A stretch of 20,861 nt of DNA from Pacificimonas sp036351775 (GTDB lineage Bacteria > Pseudomonadota > Alphaproteobacteria > Sphingomonadales > Sphingomonadaceae), in the NCBI GenBank assembly GCA_036351775.1, contig JAZBPX010000054.1, positions 1-20,861 on the forward strand, written 5' to 3'. The translations under genes were made by a program, and so were the position numbers. Below, in pieces: positions 7,494-14,579 of the stretch (position 1 is the stretch's first letter; each line of letters opens with the position of its first letter). The notes under the pieces are model-generated. The model saw only the letters and a list, made by a program, of their open reading frames with translations. It did no database searches and was not told the origin of the DNA.

Positions 7494-9830
7494 TTAATCC
7501 TCGCGCACTTCGACCAGCGGGACACTCGGCACATCGCCCGCCCGGAACGCGCTCAGCGACACCGGCAGCTCGTCCTCGGCAAAGCGCACCGGCACGTCGA
7601 AGCGGAACCCCGCCGTCACCAGTCCGCTGGGCAGCGCGCTATCGAACCGCACGACCCCCGGCACCACCAGTGACCAGCCACCAACGACCGTACCGTCCAC
7701 CGCAACCGTCACACTGTCCGTTTCCGGCCGCGTAATTCGCCGCACCTCCGCCTCGTCGCCATCGCCGTAGCGCTTCACCAGCGGGAAATCGGTCCGTGCC
7801 CCGCCACCCTCGCCCAGCACCTGGTCGAACGCGCTCACTTCGCCCCCGGCCCCCGACGCATGATCCAGCGGATCGCGAAAGCGGAAGCCGTGCGCCCGCC
7901 CCTTCCGCGCGCGAAAAAACCGCACGATCTCGGCAAGGTCCCCCTCCGACCGCACGCCCAGCCCCGCATCGTAGCGCAGCCGCCCCTGCGCCCAGCTGCT
8001 CGTCCGCCGCTCCGCGCCCGAAACCGTCTCCACGACCGCCGTCGAGAATTCCGGCCCGCCGCCCGCGCCGTGGCTCAGCGCCAGCGGAAAGCTCACATCA
8101 TGAAAGGCCTGCACCGCCTCGTCTCCCGCCTGTTCGAAATAGGTCCAGCCGTCGCGCATGACCTGCGGCAGCGCCCACACGGTCCGGTCCGCCACACCGC
8201 GCGCCGCCGACTCGTCCAGCGCCTCGGATATGTTCACCCAGATATGCGCGTCCGCCGCGTTCAGGACGAAGCCCGAAAAGTAATGCTGCGCCCCCGCCGG
8301 ATAGCCCAGCTCACCCTCGACCGCCGCGACCGCGCGGCGATGATCGCCCCACCGTCCCTCGATCACGAAGTCATAATCTTCCAGCTGCAGCATATCGAAC
8401 GCAGGCGCCGCGAACGCCGCCGGCATGTTCAGCCGCGTCAGCCACGGCGCTTCGTCATCCAGAACCTGCGGCGCATAAAATAGCAGCGCCGTTTCGCATC
8501 CCGCATCCACCGCCAGCGCCGCATCGCGCAGGTCCAGCACCGACTGCCCCAGCACCCCGCCAAGGAGGTCGACGTAGCCTTCCTGCTCGGCCGAGAGCGC
8601 CCCCGGCAGGTCGGTCATCTGAGCGCCGATATCCGCGCCATCCGCCAGCGCGACCGCCTCGTCATCGTAAAGACACGGCACCCGCCCGTCGCCGAAACCG
8701 GTCCACCACCAGGGCTCGCCCACCTGAAAGCTAGGCGGATCCCCTGAAACTGCCGCACCGATACTCACCAGCGCACCCGCCGTCCGCTGCAGCCAGTCCA
8801 TCGCATCCGTATTGGCAGGCGACAGCAGCGTAGAGGGCGGTACCCACCCGGTCAGCGCGGGCGACCCGTCATGCGCCCGCTGCTTCCACGCTCCCGGGCA
8901 GTAATCGTTGAACAGCTCATAGCTCAGCGACCAGGTGACGGTGATCCCGTCCACCGCCGCCTTCGCCGCCAGATCGGTGAACCAGGCCCGCGCTGGACCG
9001 CACAGCGGATCGTCGGCCTCATCGACCACCAGCCGCTGTTCAAGCGGCGCCGCTTTCAGCCGCATGAAATGGCTCATGCCCACATACAGTGTCAGCCGCT
9101 CGCGGTAGCCCAGCGCCCGCATCGTCGCCAGCACCCGTGTCGGTGTCAAATTATACTGGTCGTCATAGCCCGTCGCCATCCGCAGGCCGTGCGGCGGCAC
9201 GCAGGCATCCCCGCGCCGGATCGCGGCATCGCGCCCTTCGACCCGAATATCTTCCAGATGGATCGTTCCTTCGTAGGTGACGTCGCTGATGACATCCTGT
9301 CCGGTGTAGCCGTTCGACACCGCCGAGATGAACATGCGGTCGATGTCGCCCGCCCATACCGGGTCCCCGTCGCCCGGCAGCGAAAACCCGCCGTCCAGCG
9401 CATCGAAATCGAGCGTCACCTCCGCATCGGTCGCGATACCCTCGGCATAATTCCACAGCCGCACGTACCAGACTCGCGCCGCGCCGCTTTCGTCCCGCCC
9501 CTCGATGGTCAGCACCGGACCGTTCACCGCGGGCAGCGACCGCACCGATCCCTCCAGCCGGATGCGAAAGCGCAGGATCAGGTCGCGGTAGTCCCGCTTC
9601 GTCTCATAGGCGAGCAAGGGGTGGCTGCGCGTATCTTCGCTTTCCCAGATGATCCCGGCCAGGTCGTTCGCCTTGTAGCTGACGAAGTCCAGCCGCAGCG
9701 ATCCCGGGGTCGGCACCGTCAGCGCCGCCATCATCGGCCGCGGAAAATTGACCGTCCACAGGCTCGGCTCGAACCGCTTCACCCAGTCCTGCCGAACGCT
9801 GTCCGCCGGGCCCGCGAGATAGGCGGGCAT
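7494..9830 (-). CDS. GTA gp12-type distal tail protein (DUF2460) with large N-terminal fusion
   Basis: Of 778 residues only about 569-775 match the DUF2460/TIGR02217 family (FHDVSFPLALSHGAGGGPEF, RYDAGLGVRSEGDLAEIVRFF, RAHGFRFRDPLDH), which in RcGTA is the whole protein of about 210 residues and forms the distal tail ring. Residues about 40-205 look like a beta-sandwich (LRLDFVSYKANDL, WYVRLWNYAEG), and about 215-565 look like a glycoside-hydrolase TIM barrel, with strand-end motifs ITVTWSLSYELF, FQVGEPWWWTG (Glu372) and FDMLQLEDYDFVIEG (Glu484). Binding or cutting of capsular polysaccharide is a plausible role; catalysis is not proven. The start ATG overlaps the gp11 stop by one base (TGATG). 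The fusion may be a lineage feature of sphingomonads. Confidence 0.87.
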   Translation of the reverse strand: MPAYLAGPADSVRQDWVKRFEPSLWTVNFPRPMMAALTVPTPGSLRLDFVSYKANDLAGIIWESEDTRSHPLLAYETKRDYRDLILRFRIRLEGSVRSLPAVNGPVLTIEGRDESGAARVWYVRLWNYAEGIATDAEVTLDFDALDGGFSLPGDGDPVWAGDIDRMFISAVSNGYTGQDVISDVTYEGTIHLEDIRVEGRDAAIRRGDACVPPHGLRMATGYDDQYNLTPTRVLATMRALGYRERLTLYVGMSHFMRLKAAPLEQRLVVDEADDPLCGPARAWFTDLAAKAAVDGITVTWSLSYELFNDYCPGAWKQRAHDGSPALTGWVPPSTLLSPANTDAMDWLQRTAGALVSIGAAVSGDPPSFQVGEPWWWTGFGDGRVPCLYDDEAVALADGADIGAQMTDLPGALSAEQEGYVDLLGGVLGQSVLDLRDAALAVDAGCETALLFYAPQVLDDEAPWLTRLNMPAAFAAPAFDMLQLEDYDFVIEGRWGDHRRAVAAVEGELGYPAGAQHYFSGFVLNAADAHIWVNISEALDESAARGVADRTVWALPQVMRDGWTYFEQAGDEAVQAFHDVSFPLALSHGAGGGPEFSTAVVETVSGAERRTSSWAQGRLRYDAGLGVRSEGDLAEIVRFFRARKGRAHGFRFRDPLDHASGAGGEVSAFDQVLGEGGGARTDFPLVKRYGDGDEAEVRRITRPETDSVTVAVDGTVVGGWSLVVPGVVRFDSALPSGLVTAGFRFDVPVRFAEDELPVSLSAFRAGDVPSVPLVEVRED

Positions 9831-10381
9831 CAGTGCGCCTCCCCAAGCGACCGCTGCACCGCCCGCGCCACCTGCCGCGCGCTCCGCCGCATCATCTCCG
9901 GCTTCGCGGCCGAGGATGCGACGTTGATGTTCACCGTCACCGGGCCCCGCGCCTGCGCCAGCCCGGCCCCCATCTCGACCCGCCCGCTCGCCGTCGGCAC
10001 GAACAGTTCCGGCCCGCGCTCACCCACCATATAGGCCTGCCCCGGCGACACCGGCCCGCCCGTTGCCCTGCCGGGCAAACCAACCAGACCGCCGATCAGC
10101 CCGCCCAGCAAGCCGCCGCCGCTACCACCGCGCAGCACCCCTCTCAGCTGCCCCTGCGCGATATCCGCCAGCACCGACAGCGCCGTCCGCCTCAGGTCCT
10201 CGAAGCCGAACTTCCCCGTCCGGATGAACCGCCCCAGCGCCGTCTCCATCCCGCGCGCCGCCCGGTCCATGCCGGTCGTCAGCGGCCCCTCGACCAGCCC
10301 GCGCATCTCCTCGACGCCCTTCGCAAAGTCGCGCGTATCGGCGCGCACCTTCACGACCAGCGTTTCCAGCTCGTCATCCAT
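9830..10381 (-). CDS. GTA gp11-type short tail tape measure protein
   Basis: The 183-residue protein opens with ETLVVKVRADTRDFAKGVEE, has a central helix, a glycine-rich segment (GGLLGGLIGGLVGLPGR) and the tape-measure C-terminal signature GPVSPGQAYMVGERGPELF followed by VPTASGR. It sets tail length and occupies the tail lumen. RcGTA gp11 is similarly short (about 220 residues), whereas phage tape measures usually exceed 600, so a very short tail is expected. The ATG at 10381 overlaps the end of the chaperone gene by eight bases. Confidence 0.87.
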   Translation of the reverse strand: MDDELETLVVKVRADTRDFAKGVEEMRGLVEGPLTTGMDRAARGMETALGRFIRTGKFGFEDLRRTALSVLADIAQGQLRGVLRGGSGGGLLGGLIGGLVGLPGRATGGPVSPGQAYMVGERGPELFVPTASGRVEMGAGLAQARGPVTVNINVASSAAKPEMMRRSARQVARAVQRSLGEAH

Positions 10382-10571
10382 CGTCAGTCTCCAGAAGTCT
10401 GGCCAGGTCCGCGCCCGTCACCGGGTCCGGCCCGCCGCCGCCCGTCACCCCCCGCAGCGCCGCCCCCAGCTCCGCCGGTGTCGCCCGCCAGAACGCATCC
10501 GGCGACCATCCCAGCGGCCCGCAAGCCACTTCCGCCGCCCGCATCGCCGCGGCGCCAAGACGGTCCGTCAC
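10374..10571 (-). CDS. Phage tail assembly chaperone (rcc01693-like, between gp10 and gp11)
   Basis: The 65-residue product carries the family pattern AAEVACGPLGWSPDAFWRAT followed by PAELGAALRGV, seen in the small GTA gene between gp10 and gp11 (rcc01693 in R. capsulatus). These proteins hold the tape measure during tail assembly and are not part of the virion. The start is GTG at 10571, overlapping the gp10 stop as GTGA, which suggests translational coupling. In many phages the equivalent is made by ribosomal frameshifting; here it is a separate frame with its own start. Confidence 0.86.
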   Translation of the reverse strand: MTDRLGAAAMRAAEVACGPLGWSPDAFWRATPAELGAALRGVTGGGGPDPVTGADLARLLETDDG

Positions 10572-10867
10572 CGCCCCGCCAAAATCTGCGTCAGCAAGAC
10601 CTTCAGCGCCGGCGAACAGGCCGCCAGCCCGGCCGCCACCACGCTTTCCGAAAACGCATCCCGATCACCGTCGAAATCCGTCCGGCAATGCCAGAACAGC
10701 GCCGCCATCTCGGCCAGCTTGAGATCGCCCGCCGCCGCGCGTTCTACCAGCGCGAACAGCGGCCCCAGCTCATCCTCGGCCGCCACCAGCGCCGCAAAAC
10801 TCGGGCGCAGCAAGACCGCCCCGCCCGCCAGATCCAGCCGCGCCTCACCGCGCAACGCATTCGCCAT
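10568..10867 (-). CDS. GTA gp10-type protein (GTA TAC family chaperone)
   Basis: This 99-residue protein shows the GTA gp10 family pattern: NALRGEARLDLAGGAVLLRP, a helical AALVAAEDELGPLFALVERA, and LAEMAALFWHCR. The family is grouped with tail assembly chaperones acting before tail polymerisation. The ATG at 10867 is preceded by AGGGGA at eight bases. A 142-base structured spacer separates it from gp9, the only sizeable gap inside the tail genes. Confidence 0.87.
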   Translation of the reverse strand: MANALRGEARLDLAGGAVLLRPSFAALVAAEDELGPLFALVERAAAGDLKLAEMAALFWHCRTDFDGDRDAFSESVVAAGLAACSPALKVLLTQILAGR

Positions 10868-11009
10868 CAAACAAATCCCCTAGGATTGAAAGGAACATGC
10901 CCAACGCAGCGGGAGCCGGATTCCGGTCGCTGGCAAGGCGCAAGCGGCGATGCGATGGCGAAACCATCGTGAGCCGCGCGGCAACGCCGTCCAGCGGCCG
11001 GAAGGCGGC
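10868..11009 (-). other. Structured spacer between gp9 and gp10 with three hairpins
   Basis: Three inverted repeats follow each other: CAGCG/CGCTG (10907-10932) enclosing CCGGATTCCGG; CGATGG-CGAAA-CCATCG (10953-10969); and GTGAGCCGC/GCGGCTCAC (10969-10977 with 11005-11013), whose outer arm overlaps the gp9 stop codon and whose loop contains CGGC-AAC-GCCG. None is followed by a T-run on the minus strand. This may be a structured leader, processing site or attenuator. Confidence 0.5.
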
Positions 11010-11417
11010 TCACGCGGAAACGACCGGTCCGGCACTTTCAAGGCTCAGCGTGTAAGTCCGCTCGCCGCCGAAATCCCCGGCATAGTCCAGCCGCGAGACA
11101 TGGAACGGTCCCGTCATCGTATCGCCGCTTTCGAAGCTCAGCCGGTAATCCGCCACCGTCCCCGACAGCGCATGACCCTTCAGCCGCGTCTCGGCGCTCG
11201 ACCCGTTGAACACGCCCGCGCCCGACACGCTCACCGAGCGCGTTCCCGCCTCCGACAGGATTTCGCGCCAGCCGCCCGAGCCCTTGTTCGTCGTCACCAC
11301 CGCCTCGGCGTTGATCGACATCTGCGTCGTTCTCAGCCCCGCGACCGTATCGAAGGCGGCGGGCGATCCGCCGTCCGACAGTTTCAACAGAAACGCACTT
11401 CCCTTTTCCGCCGCCAT
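11010..11417 (-). CDS. GTA gp9-type major tail (tube) protein, TP901-1 family
   Basis: The 135-residue protein shows the TP901-1/gp9 pattern: FLLKLSDGGSPAAFDTVAGL, RTTQMSINAEAVVTTNKGSG with GWREI, the repeated beta-strand segment SVSVSGAGVFNG, and YRLSFESGDTMTGPFHVSRL. It polymerises into the tail tube. The ATG at 11417 is preceded by AGGAGG with seven-base spacing and shares its first base with the gp8 stop codon. Confidence 0.92.
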   Translation of the reverse strand: MAAEKGSAFLLKLSDGGSPAAFDTVAGLRTTQMSINAEAVVTTNKGSGGWREILSEAGTRSVSVSGAGVFNGSSAETRLKGHALSGTVADYRLSFESGDTMTGPFHVSRLDYAGDFGGERTYTLSLESAGPVVSA

Positions 11418-11824
11418 CACGCGTCCTCCTCATCCACAATTTGAACCATCGCCTCGAAGTCGAGATCGCCGCGCACCAGCCCTGCCCGCGCATCCCGCCG
11501 CGTCCTCCCGTTGATCGGGCTCAGCCGCACCAGCGCCGCGCCCGGCAGGTCCGGGTCGCTCGCCAGCACCGCCTGCTCGGCCGCTGCCATCGCCGGCTTC
11601 AGCCCCGCCACGCTCTCGCCGCCGGCCCACAGCGTCACCGCGAAGCGCAGCCGCACCAGCCGCGCCGCCACACCGGACTCGTCCGTCATCAGGTCTGGCC
11701 CCAGCGTCACAAACGGCGGCCGGAGCCCAGCCACACCCCCGTCGACAACCGGCCAGCCCGCTAGAGCCTCCTCACCCGTCAGCGCCGCCCGCACAGCCGC
11801 CTGAAAGTCATAAGCCCAGCTCAT
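11417..11824 (-). CDS. GTA gp8-type tail terminator (DUF3168)
   Basis: The 135-residue product shows the DUF3168 pattern: WAYDFQAAVRAALTGEEALA, PPFVTLGPDLMTDESGVAAR, RLRFAVTLWAGGE and a C-terminal ARAGLVRGDLDFEAMVQIVD. It forms the ring that ends the tail tube and joins it to the head. The ATG at 11824 overlaps the stop of the preceding gene as ATGA; the longer reading to 11845 is rejected for this reason. Confidence 0.87.
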   Translation of the reverse strand: MSWAYDFQAAVRAALTGEEALAGWPVVDGGVAGLRPPFVTLGPDLMTDESGVAARLVRLRFAVTLWAGGESVAGLKPAMAAAEQAVLASDPDLPGAALVRLSPINGRTRRDARAGLVRGDLDFEAMVQIVDEEDA

Positions 11825-12123
11825 CGCAGCAGCTCCCGCAGCCAAACCCCCGCCCAGCGAAGCCGAGGATCATCAAGCGACCACCGCCGACCCACCCCCA
11901 ACCCCTCCCTGAGAGGGAGGGGAGATACTCGGCCTGCTCCCCTCCCTCCCAGGGAGGGGCCGGGGGAGGGTGAAACGGCCCCGCCCGGTCCCTCGCCTCG
12001 CGAAAACAACCACACCCGGTCACCCTCGACCCGCGCCGAAAACCCGCCGCGCCCCGCCGCCTCCGCAACCCGCCGCGCCGTCCGCCGCTTAGCGTACCGC
12101 GCAACCCGCGCCGACACCGTCAC
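11821..12123 (-). CDS. Small basic protein of the GTA cluster, interrupted in frame by a REP pair
   Basis: The frame is open for 100 residues and is joined to both neighbours by ATGA overlaps, which argues strongly that it is a real gene. The N-terminal part (MTVSARVARYAKRRTARRVA) is very basic; FSARVEGDRVWLFSRG and the C-terminal LDDPRLRWAGVWLRELLR look like the original protein. Residues about 51-80 (PSPGPSLGGRG and PLPLREGLGVGRR) are encoded by a convergent pair of REP-like palindromes at 11890-11972 and are probably foreign to the fold. Without them the protein would be about 70 residues. RcGTA has no gene at this place; it may be a tail-completion factor, but I do not recognise the family. 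Confidence 0.68.
   Translation of the reverse strand: MTVSARVARYAKRRTARRVAEAAGRGGFSARVEGDRVWLFSRGEGPGGAVSPSPGPSLGGRGAGRVSPLPLREGLGVGRRWSLDDPRLRWAGVWLRELLR
11890..11972. repeat. Convergent pair of REP-like palindromes inside a coding sequence
   Basis: An inverted copy (CCCCTCCCTGAGAGGGAGGGG, 11902-11921, with ACCCACCCCCA before it) faces a direct copy (CCCTCCCTCCCAGGGAGGG at about 11940-11958, tail CCGGGGGAGGGT). The arrangement is like a bacterial interspersed mosaic element. The insertion keeps the host frame open. Confidence 0.85.
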
Positions 12124-12437
12124 AGCCGCACCTCCGCCGTCAGCACCGCCAGCCCGCGCGCAAGATCATCCGTCCGCGCCAGCACCGCCAGCGTCCGCCC
12201 GCGCCAGCGCAGCCGGTCGCCCACATCCGCCGCGCCCACCGTCCGCATCGTCACCCGAAAGCGCGGCCGCTGCGCCGCGCCGTCGGCCCACGGCCCGATC
12301 CGCTCGTTCAGCGTCTCGACCGCCATCCAGACCGGCGTGCCCGCAGGATCGACGGCATCCACCTCGCCCGCCTCCCCGCGCGCCGCCGCGCCCAGCAGCT
12401 CACCGCGCTCGTTCAGCGCGCCCGCGATTTCCCTCAT
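12120..12437 (-). CDS. GTA gp7-type head closure / head-tail adaptor protein
   Basis: The 105-residue product shows the head-tail joining pattern: REIAGALNERGELLGAA, GTPVWMAVETLNERIGPW, RFRVTMRTVGAADVGDRLRW and a closing LAVLARTDDLARGLAVLTAE. It seals the portal-connector opening after packaging. The ATG at 12437 overlaps the gp6 stop (ATGA) and its own stop overlaps the next gene in the same way. The extension upstream to 12467 would run into gp6 and is rejected. Confidence 0.84.
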   Translation of the reverse strand: MREIAGALNERGELLGAAARGEAGEVDAVDPAGTPVWMAVETLNERIGPWADGAAQRPRFRVTMRTVGAADVGDRLRWRGRTLAVLARTDDLARGLAVLTAEVRL

Positions 12438-12967
12438 GACAGGCGCATCCGCCGCCAGGGCCGCCACAGCGCCGCCACCGCCGCTGGCGGCCCGCTATCC
12501 GCAGGGTCGTCGCGGTGCGCATAAAGGTGCGCGGTCAGCCGCAGCACGCCCTGCCGCACCGCTTCCGGCAGGCCGTTCCAGTCCGCCGCCAGTCCCGCCT
12601 CGACGCTCAGCATCGCGACGTTCGCGCCTTCGCTGACGATCCGCACCCAGCCATCGCCGCAGAAATCGATCTGCAGGTCCACGGCCTCCGCACCGATCGG
12701 CACGGGCGCACCTGCCCCTGTCCGCCCCTCGACGCTCAGCAGCCGCAGCACCGGCGTCGGCGCGACCCGGTGCCATTCGCCGTTGACCGGCACCCGCGCC
12801 CCGCGCGGCCCGACCAGCGCCGTCTGCCCGGAAAACCCCTCGAACATGTCCAGCGCCGCCCGCACGAACCCGGCCAGCAGCGCATCCTCCTCGCCATGTT
12901 CGATCCGCAGAAAGGCCTTCACTTCACTTAGGCTCAGCGCCGCGGTGGCAGCATCCGCCCCGCTCAT
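12434..12967 (-). CDS. GTA gp6-type head-tail connector protein
   Basis: The 177-residue product has the connector signature LSLSEVKAFLRIEHGEEDAL with LLAGFVRAALDMFEGFSGQT, and a C-terminal helix LPEAVRQGVLRLTAHLYAHR followed by DD. It forms the ring attached to the portal. The ATG at 12967 overlaps the stop of the broken adaptor gene by four bases, so translation may have depended on coupling with that gene; no strong separate ribosome binding site is obvious. Confidence 0.88.
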   Translation of the reverse strand: MSGADAATAALSLSEVKAFLRIEHGEEDALLAGFVRAALDMFEGFSGQTALVGPRGARVPVNGEWHRVAPTPVLRLLSVEGRTGAGAPVPIGAEAVDLQIDFCGDGWVRIVSEGANVAMLSVEAGLAADWNGLPEAVRQGVLRLTAHLYAHRDDPADSGPPAAVAALWRPWRRMRLS

Positions 12968-13245
12968 CGATCGTCCACCCGGATCGACAGGCTGCGCTCG
13001 TCCGTCCGGCCGTCCGTAAAGGTCACCCGGTTCGTCACGCGGTAGACATGCCCCCGCAAACCGCCCGCCAACGTCGCCGCACAGCGCTCCGGCCCGTGAA
13101 CCTCGGCCGTCACCGCCAGGCCGCCATCCTCGTCCGGCTCGACAGACCAGCCGCTCGCCGCGACCGCCTCACCGTCCAGATACCCCGCCGACCAGTCGAC
13201 ACTATAGTCGATCGAGGCCTACGGGCTCTTCAGGAAGAACCCCAT
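12964..13245 (-). pseudogene. Small phage fibre-tail-adaptor-like gene with an amber codon at codon 9
   Basis: Reading on the minus strand from the ATG at 13245 gives MGFFLKSP, a TAG at 13219-13221, then 84 open codons from ASIDYSVDWSAGYLDGEAVA through YRVTNRVTFTDGRTDERSLS to IRVDDR. This matches a family of about 90-residue phage proteins with the pattern K-D-P-x-A-x-x-D-Y-x-V-D-W near the start and R-V-T-N-R-V ... D-E-R-S at the end (called fibre-tail adaptor in some annotations; the function is not established). A GGAG ribosome binding site lies seven bases before the ATG, and the stop overlaps gp6 as ATGA, so the frame and both ends are intact. The residue lost is probably glutamine, glutamate or lysine. 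No good start exists just after the stop. It may be a genuine mutation or a sequencing error. Confidence 0.78.
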
Positions 13246-13288
13246 AGAATATCTCCATTAGTTGGTGGGACAGCGGCGCTGCCCGTTG

Positions 13289-13307
13289 CCGCACCGCCCC
13301 GGTGCGG
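13289..13307. repeat. GC-rich hairpin upstream of the adaptor gene
   Basis: CCGCACCG-CCC-CGGTGCGG is a perfect 8-bp stem in the spacer between the LamG and adaptor genes. No T-run follows on either strand, so it is not a classical terminator. Confidence 0.6.
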
Positions 13308-13365
13308 GCGGCTCCCGGTAGGGAGACGCAAATCAAAAAGCTCGCGGCCCGATCCGTAAAATCTT

Positions 13366-13440
13366 GTCATCCCCGCGCAGGCGGGGATCTCCGTGCCCGC
13401 GCACCTGTCCTCAGTGACGAGATCCCCGCCTGCGCGGGAT
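13366..13440. repeat. Pair of REP-like palindromes (GTCATCCCCGCGCAGGCGGGGAT type)
   Basis: GTCATCCCCGCGCAGGCGGG plus GATCTC (13366-13391) is followed by an inverted copy GAGATCCCCGCCTGCGCGGG plus AT (13419-13440). It lies in the spacer between LamG gene and adaptor gene and belongs to a different repeat family from the CCCTCCC type. Confidence 0.85.
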
Positions 13441-13462
13441 GGCAGCCTCGGGAGCCAAGTCC

Positions 13463-14563
13463 TCAGCCCGCCCGCACAGCAATCCCGCTCCGCCGCGCAG
13501 GCACACTCAGCGTCCTCCCAGGCCGAACCCGCGCCTCGGGCCCGCTGAGCAGCGCGCCGCTCAGCCCTCGATAGTAGGCACCGACCCACGCATTGCTGCG
13601 CGTCCCCTCGTAGATCCGCGCCTCCGAAATGCCGCCTTCGAAATAGCTGTCCGGCCCGGTGTCGGCCCACAGGCGTCCGATCCGCACCAGCGCGCCAAGC
13701 GTAAAGGTCAGGAACGGCCCCAGCAGCGCCTCCCCTGTCAGCGCGCCGTTCACAAAGAAGCGCGCGCCGTCATTGTCGATCGTCAGCATCAGATGCTGCC
13801 AGACACCTGCGGCCGCAGCGCTCTCGCCGCTCCCGCCCAGCCAGACCTGGTTCTCGGCGGCATCCCGCGCCGTCGCGTGCCAGCGCGCGCCGCCCGCCCC
13901 GTCCGGAACCAGGCGGATGGAGGCTTTCTGCGCATGTTCGACATTGTTGCCGATGCCGATCACCGTGCCGCCCGTCGCCAGGCTGTCGGGCATCGCCCAG
14001 GCCTCCAGCGTCACGGTCTGCCCGGGGTTCAGCGTCACGATGTAATAGGCTTCGTTGCTTCCGCCGACAAAGCTCGCGGCCTGCCGGTTCAGCGGCGCGG
14101 GCCGCGACGGGCCGTTCGCCGCAATGCGCAGCACCGCGCCGCCGCTTCCCAGGTTCTCGAAGGGTGCACCAGGATCGGCCGAAAGCGGGGCAATCATCTG
14201 ATACCCCGCCCGCACCGCACCCGCCCCGTTCGGCGCGCCCACCGCCGGCCGCACCTCCGATCCGGTCAGGCCGGTCCAGACATGCAGCCGCAGCGGGACG
14301 CCGGGTTCAGCCAGCGGCACCAGCACGTCCAGCAGACCCTCACCCGCACCCCGGTCAAGGAACCGCAGGTCCGTCGCCAGTTCTTCGGCCCCGTCCGCAT
14401 CCCGCGACACGCGCAGGTCTGCCCCGTCGCTGCGCCCGCCAACCAACCGCGGAATCAGCGCCTGACCGGACAGCGGCACAACCAGATCCTGCACGGACTC
14501 CGCCAGCGATCCCGTATCGAGATCGAACCAGCAAACCCGCCGATGCGTCGATGACATTGCCAT
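13463..14563 (-). CDS. LamG (concanavalin A-like) domain protein in the GTA head region
   Basis: The 366-residue product has an N-terminal part (about 10-105; LVVPLSGQALIPRL, DLRFLDRGAGEGLLDV) that resembles DUF2341-like modules, a linker, and a LamG/laminin-type jelly-roll at about 182-333 (TVTLEAWAMPDS, VWQHLMLTIDNDGARFFVNG, GISEARIYEGTRSNAWVGAY). Such domains bind or wrap around carbohydrates. There is no signal peptide. The ATG at 14563 has GGGGGA upstream. The gene lies between capsid and connector, a place where RcGTA has nothing; it is flanked by repeats on both sides. A capsid decoration or fibre role is possible (RcGTA head spikes are encoded elsewhere), but this is inference from domain and position. 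Confidence 0.82.
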   Translation of the reverse strand: MAMSSTHRRVCWFDLDTGSLAESVQDLVVPLSGQALIPRLVGGRSDGADLRVSRDADGAEELATDLRFLDRGAGEGLLDVLVPLAEPGVPLRLHVWTGLTGSEVRPAVGAPNGAGAVRAGYQMIAPLSADPGAPFENLGSGGAVLRIAANGPSRPAPLNRQAASFVGGSNEAYYIVTLNPGQTVTLEAWAMPDSLATGGTVIGIGNNVEHAQKASIRLVPDGAGGARWHATARDAAENQVWLGGSGESAAAAGVWQHLMLTIDNDGARFFVNGALTGEALLGPFLTFTLGALVRIGRLWADTGPDSYFEGGISEARIYEGTRSNAWVGAYYRGLSGALLSGPEARVRPGRTLSVPARRSGIAVRAG

Positions 14564-14579
14564 GAGTATCCCCCAATCA

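Noticed and set aside
8871..10972. Two overlapping plus-strand open frames of about 380 codons
   Set aside because: Both are antisense to gp12, gp11 and the chaperone genes, lack ribosome binding sites and have low-complexity basic composition.
12964..13245. Programmed readthrough, selenocysteine or pyrrolysine at the TAG of the adaptor gene
   Set aside because: TAG is not a selenocysteine codon, no stimulatory element is visible and nothing in the window suggests recoding; mutation or sequencing error is simpler.
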